NCBI GenBank assembly: GCA_001599595.1
Contig: BCHH01000022.1
Span: 201,705 to 265,704, forward strand
Source of the DNA: Beverwykella pulmonaria
Taxonomy: Eukaryota > Ascomycota > Dothideomycetes > Pleosporales > Melanommataceae
Direction: 5' to 3'
Length of the DNA stretch: 64,000 nt
In this document: positions 58,743 through 64,000 of the stretch, piece by piece
Layout: every line of letters starts with the position of its first letter
How positions within the stretch are numbered: position 1 is the first letter of the stretch
The notes under the pieces: generated by a model
The model's database searches: none
What the model saw: only the letters and a program-made list of their open reading frames with translations
Told to the model about the DNA's origin: nothing
Position numbers and translations under genes: made by a program

Positions 58743-59381
58743 ATGGTATCAGCAGCTTTCTTCAACACAACGATAACTTTCGCCCCACCCCTCCTAACGC
58801 TCCTCCGTCTCCTCCCATTCCTCAGCACCACGGCATCCATGACCCATGCTTACATGGAATTCGTAACCATATCCTCCTTCTACCGTCCCGCGTCTACAAC
58901 CTCAACCATTTCTAAAATGATGCTTGTACAGGCGGACACAGACCCTTCAATATCCCCTTCAGCAGAGCCAAATCCGCACTCAGAAGCCGAAGTGCAAAAA
59001 GCGAAGGACATCGCCCTCCCCATTGTCTTCGTTTCCTGGTTCAACACGGCAGTATACAGTGTCATTATTCTCAACAACATCACCACCTTTTCTGCGCTCG
59101 CCAACTTGTACCTTTTCCCAGCCGGTCTCGGATCCTCCAAAGAGTATTATGTGTGGGGAATGGTGGCTGCGCTCGGCCATTTTGCATTTGTTCCCGGCGT
59201 GGCGCCGAGTATTAGGCAGCTGTTTCAGATGTGCGTTGAGAGGGGGGATGGGAAGGCGAGGGCAGCGGGATTGGCGAGAGAATGGATTGGCGTGCATAGA
59301 GTCAGGATGGTGACGGTGGATCTCGCGGCTTGGGTGTGCTTTGGGGTTGGAGCTTTGGGGGTGGTTAGTCGGGGGGGCTGA
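58743..59381 (+). CDS. Small integral membrane protein, DUF1772-like
   Basis: Single-exon gene of 212 aa; ATG at 58743 follows a CT- and CA-rich leader. Four hydrophobic segments are visible: residues about 10-32 (FAPPLLTLLRLLPFLSTTAS), 91-115 (IALPIVFVSWFNTAVYSVIIL), 135-155 (VWGMVAALGHFAFVPGV) and 186-210 (MVTVDLAAWVCFGVGALGVV). The C-terminal EWIGVHRVRMVTVDLAAW fits the W..xHxxR motif of DUF1772 (anthrone-oxygenase-like) membrane proteins. No neighbouring biosynthetic gene supports an oxygenase role, so function is unassigned. Confidence 0.72.
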   Translation: MVSAAFFNTTITFAPPLLTLLRLLPFLSTTASMTHAYMEFVTISSFYRPASTTSTISKMMLVQADTDPSISPSAEPNPHSEAEVQKAKDIALPIVFVSWFNTAVYSVIILNNITTFSALANLYLFPAGLGSSKEYYVWGMVAALGHFAFVPGVAPSIRQLFQMCVERGDGKARAAGLAREWIGVHRVRMVTVDLAAWVCFGVGALGVVSRGG

Positions 59382-59839
59382 GGAAGGATTTACTAGAGTA
59401 CTTTTACTACCTCTTTTGTATTCTGTACCCTGGGATTTAAGCTCAATTACAAATCATGAAAAAATGCAGTTAGTTTATTTAATACTTGTAAACACGGAAT
59501 TTACTATTATCTTTTTATAAACATTCTAGTCGATTTACTCTTTCGTATTCTTACCACTACTGGCCCTGCATGAATTTTTTTTAATGCCTCTAGATCCCTG
59601 TACAGGGGAGCAGCCAAATTAATTCTGCCCGTCACATACTTAGTAGAGTCCGAAAACCAAAATAAATATAACTTTGCAGTAAATTGGCTCAATGTCGTGG
59701 AGTTGTTGTTTCCACCTGCCTCAAGACATTTATCGGCAACTTCGATAAAGTATTATGGATTAAGTTTCTCAGCCATATAGCGACGCATATCCTCATTGTG
59801 CTACCAAATATCCTTTATATTGTCCTTGGCCATTTGCCT
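59382..59839. other. AT-rich intergenic stretch
   Basis: AT-rich; could be degraded 3' sequence of the Tc1/mariner relic that follows. No gene seen. Confidence 0.35.
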
Positions 59840-60190
59840 TTACGCTCTACTACCAGATAGGACCTCAAAGCCGTCCAGAAAGGCCTCCAGGCGGCCGAAA
59901 CAACGATCAACTGGATGTAGATCTGGTGAGTTTGGCGGATGGGGGGAAAACTTGATGCTGTACTGCTCAATCTCAGGTGCGCAATAGCGCAATCCTAATC
60001 CATGTAGGTAGACGTTGTCCTGTACTAGGCAGACGTAGGCAGTAGGATTGTGATCGCGTACGCTACAGTAGTAAGAGAAGACGTAGTCCATGAGTATGTT
60101 TTCAGCGTACCACAAACCGCCTATGCCCCTCCTAGCTTTGTATACAAACTCCTCCTCTTTAAAGAGGCCACTGCGACTTCATCATGTCCT
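59840..60190 (-). pseudogene. Tc1/mariner transposase relic
   Basis: The minus strand reads VCLVQDNVYLHGLGLRYCAP, then SPHPPNSPDLHPVDRCFGRL. QDN (second catalytic Asp) and PPNSPDLNPIE-like PPNSPDLHPVD are the conserved DDE block of Tc1/mariner transposases. The first catalytic region upstream (about 60190-60540) is broken by several stops and frameshifts. No terminal repeats were found. Non-functional. Confidence 0.78.
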
Positions 60191-60654
60191 AAATCACGGA
60201 TTTGGATGCCGAACTTGGTGCCGTCACGATGTCGACTGATATCCACTTCTAAGCTGAGCGAGGTCGACTGGAGGGCTTCGTTCGTGCGTTATTTCTATCC
60301 GAGTGTTGGACTCGGCCAGGTCCATTATGAAGCTTAGGGAGAGGCGTAGGGTCGACTTTGGAAATCGTGCTCAGCGGTCCCACACAATACGCAGCCTACT
60401 CCCATCCATCTATAAGTCCCTAGCTGACCTAGAGCTATATCAGGGAAGCTCCGTCACACATCTCAAAGCGAACCGCCCTGCTCCCAAATGCATAGTGGGC
60501 TCGTATGCGCTCATCCACCACGTTACGTCTTAGCATAATACAACAACCCAGCCCCTATGTCTAGGTTCTTCTCCATGCAGATGCTCTCCGCAACGTCAGG
60601 CTCTTGCTCCCTTGAATCATCTCGGCGGCTGACCTCTTTCGTGATGGCTCCGTC
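60191..60654. other. Degenerate sequence upstream of the transposase relic
   Basis: Probably the decayed 5' part of the Tc1/mariner element and the 3' flank of the next gene. No intact frame. Confidence 0.35.
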
Positions 60655-61793
60655 TCACTCATGCCCCGCAACACGCTGGACGTCCTTCAGGTAAGAGCAT
60701 TGGTTCGGATGTGATGAGCGTACACTGATCTGTAACTCTCTCCTTACCGCATGTGACGTGCAGTCATCATAAACAAATGGCTCCTCGCCTCTCTCCATCC
60801 GCCACCGATTCGTCGCCTCTAACGCCCCCGGCAACCCTTTAAACAACCATCCCCATTTCCTCAGAAACCCTTCCGACATCTCCCACCCCGTGATATCCCA
60901 GGGTGGTGACCACGCAATGATGCCGCGTCGCTCGACTTCGTCGTCGGGAAAGCCCTCGTACAGCCCGCCGATGCAGTCGGCCCACAGCTCATCCTCGTCG
61001 AAGGTGCCGGCGGCCCGGATCAGGCGGTCTCGTCCCTCGGGACACGGGAACAGGTCGATCCAGTCGCCGTGCGGCACCGTTTGTTGAAGGGTGGTGGGCA
61101 GGAGTGTCGAAGGGAGTAGTTCGGGTTTGGTAGGGTAGGGGATTACGTGGATAACTTCTTCATCACAGTCGAGCGGCGTGACGAGGATACCCGAGATTAG
61201 AGTGCGGTTGACGGCCAGGGCGCGGAGGGCGTTGAATTGGAGGAGTGTGATAAGGTGGTCTGGACAGAGGGGGAAAACAATGTCAAACTGCTCTTTTCTA
61301 GGTTTGTTTGGCAACAAGGGATTTCTCGCATTGTATAGTTGCTTGATATGGGATTCTGGGACGATGGAGACGGATTGCTGCTCATTGTCCCAGCATTCCA
61401 CTAGCGCTTCTGATTTGATCAGCGTCCCGGTTGTGGCACTGGATGCTTCGGCTTTCTTTGCTACGGCTTTGCGTTTTCCTACTAGACTGTTAGTTTCAAT
61501 AATTAGGTATCCTTGATCGAACTAGTCCGGACTCCTGATTTGGACGAAAGAGAAAAAACAAGGCCTTACTTACGGTATGCCCTTGTGTTAAGTCTAGTCT
61601 GTGCCCGTCTGCGTGCTGCGGCATCCTTGGTCCCAGTCCAGTCGTCTTCCCTGCTTATCGCCTGTACGCAGTGAGCAAGTCATATCGTCTTGGTGATTGA
61701 AGGCGGCCTGGTACGTACCTCAGCCAATTGTGGCATCGACGCGAGTTGGATGCGTGATGCTGTTGAATTTGCAGGCTGATACGTACTAACCAT
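60655..61793 (-). CDS. bZIP-like regulator with DUF3425 domain
   Basis: Three exons: 61793-61719, 61661-61574 and 61478-60655, encoding 328 aa. A basic region (DAAARRRAQTRLNTRAYRKR, then KAVAKKAE) is produced by joining exons 2 and 3; it has the N-x2-A-x2-R-like core of bZIP factors, but no leucine zipper follows. The rest is DUF3425: FDIVFPLCPDHLITLLQFNA, then the C-terminal SPPWDITGWEMSEGFLRKWG and WLFKG. Such bZIP/DUF3425 proteins are common in filamentous fungi and often sit in or near metabolic clusters. It is divergent from a short-chain dehydrogenase across a motif-rich 690-bp region, so it may regulate that gene. Confidence 0.85.
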
Positions 61794-62485
61794 GATGCTA
61801 ACAGACGTTGGATTTACGGTGATGATGAAATTGGTGATGAATGATGCCAGTTTCTTTGGGCCGGCTAAGGCGGCTTATGCAGCCTGCTCACAATGACGAG
61901 TCTGACACTCGGAAACGGAGGAATTGATATGCCTACCATTTCGCAGCTGAGGCGCAGCCAGACAGGGGTTAGTGAAACGGAACGATATCATTGGTCACTG
62001 TTACAGCGCCCAACTTGAGTAAGTCTAGCGCCATGCAACCTGCTCACATTATGAACCAGCATCACGAGCTCCAGCATCACACACGCACCACTTAATTGAC
62101 AAACGCAACATTATGATTTCTCGAGGGTGGCTGATTTGGACAGTAGCTAGAGATTCGGCAGTGAGCCCCACGCTTTATGCAGCTGGCTCACTCGCTCATT
62201 CGGAATTATCCTATTGGTCCATCTCTTCCATATGTCCAAGTTCAATGTGACGTGATTGGTCCAAAGATCATGCAGCTTGCTCACGATATCTGATGCTCAG
62301 AATAACATCCAAGACGCAAGTATCTCAGACATTGTTCAATAAGATTAATATAAAGATCGTAGCAACACCTTAATCTCAACGCTTCTTTTCGTGTCATCAA
62401 AATCATAGAACTCAATCCAATATATTGAATTATTTGTTTCTTGGTATTACACCTTCACACATTGACTCAAGTACTCGTTTTAAAC
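61794..62485. promoter_or_regulatory. Divergent promoter with four 17-bp motif copies
   Basis: Four direct copies of a 17-bp motif, consensus YYATGCARCYKGCTCAC: 61875-61891, 62031-62047, 62175-62191 and 62268-62284, all on the plus strand and spaced by 155, 144 and 93 bp. Three ATTGGTC motifs (inverted CCAAT; near 61990, 62213 and 62256) accompany them. A TATA-like AATATAAAG at about 62348 lies 140 bp before the dehydrogenase ATG. The repeated motif is absent as a family from the other promoters I read. Confidence 0.75.
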
Positions 62486-63504
62486 ATGACTTTCCATCCC
62501 GACACTCTCCCCGATCTTAAGGGCAAAGTATTCATAGTCACAGGTGGGAATTCCGGCATGTAAGTCTCCCCTCTCCTCTCTCAACACGAAGCTCCGAATC
62601 GCTGATCTCGCGAAACCATAGAGGCTACTACACTGTAGCCCACCTAACAGAACACGGCGCCCACGTTTACATGTGCGCCCGATCCCCCGAGAAGGGCACA
62701 GCAGCCATCGCCAAAATCAAGAAAATGCACCCCTCAGCCAGCATCGACCTCCTGCAAATGGACCTCATGGACTTCACCAGTGTCGTCGTGGCCGCCAAGC
62801 ACTTCCTCACCCTCGAAACATCCCTACACGGCCTGATCAACAACGCAGGCATCATGGCAACGCCTTTCGGAATCACCAAAGATGGCCACGAGGCCCAGTG
62901 GCAGACCAACTACCTCGCGCACTGGGTTTTGACAGAGAGCCTGCTTCCTCTGATGCTGCGGACCGCTAAGACAATCCCCCCCGGCAGCGTGCGCATCGTC
63001 AACCTCACTTCATCGGGCCACTTGGGCGCACCCAAGGGCGGCATCAATTTCAAGGACCTATCGCTGAAGGATAGCGGCCCGTGGTCGCGGTACGGACAGA
63101 GCAAGCTCGCCAACATTCTGCACACCAAGACCCTGCACAAGACTTACGGCCCCGGCTCTCCTAGTGCGCGGAACGGGGAGGGCGAGATCTGGGTTTCGTC
63201 CGTGCATCCAGGTCTGGTTGAGACGAACCTCGCCACGTCGGTTGGGGAGTCGGGCATGATGAGTGTTTTCTCGGTCTTACGCACGTTTGGATTGATATGG
63301 CCTGCCGATAAGGGCTCGTGGACGAGTTTGTTCTGTGCGGCGAGTCGGGATATGAAGGCGGAGCAGAGCGGCACGTATTTCGAAATTTTCCGGCGGTTTG
63401 GCGAACCGAGGTGGCAGAGCAGTGCGGCGAAGGATGGGAAGCTTGCAGAGAGGTTGGAGGAGTGGACTGGGGAGGTGATGAGAAAGGAAGGATGGGTTCA
63501 GTAA
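62486..63504 (+). CDS. Short-chain dehydrogenase/reductase
   Basis: Two exons: 62486-62559 and 62622-63504, encoding 318 aa. Exon 1 ends within the cofactor loop; joined, it reads KVFIVTGGNSGIGYYTVAHL (Rossmann TGxxxGxG). Then come NNAGIMATPFG (NNAG), NLTSSGH with the catalytic Ser, and SRYGQSKLANILH with the YxxxK pair. VSSVHPGLVETNL follows the active site. The pattern fits classical SDRs of the retinol-dehydrogenase/WW-domain-oxidoreductase-like type, NADP(H)-dependent, with a C-terminal extension of about 60 residues. It faces a DUF3425 regulator across a motif-rich promoter. The substrate is unknown. Confidence 0.92.
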
Positions 63505-63924
63505 TAGCGTCAACTGGTTTGGTCTTTTTCGATCATATTTTGTTTTATATTATTATATGTTCTTATTTTTCTTAGTTATTCATGTATATTTTTATTCACT
63601 TTATACTTTCAAGTAAATGCTCCAGAGTTTTATACTCAGTAATTCTTTATTAAATATCAAGCTGTCGGTAACCCCGAGGGTATTCACGGTCACAGTAAAG
63701 GTAATCGGCTGGTTGAATGTATTACCACGTAGCAGTGGGCTCCAATACCGTAGTATTAGTGTCCTGCTTGTGTGGTGATGATATTCTTAAGGTTCTAAGC
63801 TGTGGGGGTTCGTGAAGTTGTCTTGATTCAAAAAGCTGATCATGTGACTGCCGCCGGAGCGGGGAAATCACGTGATACCAACACAAGCTGTCTATATCTA
63901 AAAAATAAAGGCCATCAGACCATG
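63505..63924. other. 3' flank of the dehydrogenase gene
   Basis: AT-rich tail, then unremarkable sequence with an inverted TCACGTGA-like pair near 63840-63875 (GATCATGTGA, AATCACGTGA). No gene seen. Confidence 0.4.
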
Positions 63925-64000
63925 TAAGCCCAGGACACCAAACCGTCGCGTGGATATGCTACTGACTAATCAGCCCGTCATATATATATCAGCTGTACAT
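63925..64000 (+). repeat. Dispersed repeat, copy D, cut by the window end
   Basis: TAAGCCCAGGACACCA, then CGTCGCGTGGATATGC, ACTGACTAATCAG and TATATATATCAGCTGTAC. It is in the same orientation as copy A and is the longest copy; the window ends within or right after it. Confidence 0.85.

Overview
This is a window of nuclear DNA from a filamentous ascomycete (Pezizomycotina). The evidence is protein-coding genes cut by short introns (about 45-70 nt) with GT..CTRAC..AG signals, a Zn2Cys6 regulator, a DUF3425 bZIP-like regulator, GH128, WSC/DUF1996 and BBE-like secreted enzymes, and a 26-residue Neurospora-type copper metallothionein. The class cannot be fixed from the sequence alone. Exon limits below were worked out by hand from splice signals, reading phase and family conservation.

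Layout. 0-10 kb: a gene-poor start, a small secreted protein (2645-3289), a 700-bp fold-back MITE with TA target duplication (3693-4392), a secreted bicovalent-FAD oxidoreductase (4625-6669, minus), an ankyrin relic, and a four-helix membrane protein (8791-9765). 10.8-18.2 kb: an MFS exporter, a DIT2-like P450 and a DIT1/PvcA-family enzyme, laid out like the yeast dityrosine pathway (DTR1, DIT2, DIT1). Just beyond come a secreted DJ-1/PfpI protein (19.0-20.1 kb), a CTR copper transporter (21.2-22.0 kb) and, converging on it, the metallothionein (22.43-22.56 kb). DIT1-family enzymes also make copper-binding isocyanides, so the neighbourhood can be read as a copper or isocyanide island; that is inference.

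23-30 kb: mostly non-coding, with a secreted DUF1996-WSC protein (25.9-27.5 kb) and a decayed protein kinase gene split by a hAT-type MITE that has a perfect 8-bp target duplication (28849-29345). 30-40.9 kb: housekeeping and surface genes: ZIM17-type mitochondrial zinc-finger protein, cullin-3, a GH128 glucanase and a Zn2Cys6 regulator. 41-44.8 kb: a degraded island with an ankyrin pseudogene, a long (TCC/TCA)n tract and a LINE RNase H relic.

46.8-59.4 kb: a secreted HNH-like nuclease, the CWF19L1/Drn1 splicing-debranching factor (with a probable GC-AG first intron) head-to-head with giant UTP20 (2647 aa), and a membrane protein. 59.8-64 kb: a Tc1/mariner transposase relic, a DUF3425 bZIP-like regulator and a short-chain dehydrogenase, divergent across about 690 bp that hold four copies of a 17-bp motif. 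A 65-76 bp dispersed repeat occurs four times across the window (10.5, 23.4, 44.7 and 63.9 kb). No tRNA, rRNA or CRISPR was recognised.
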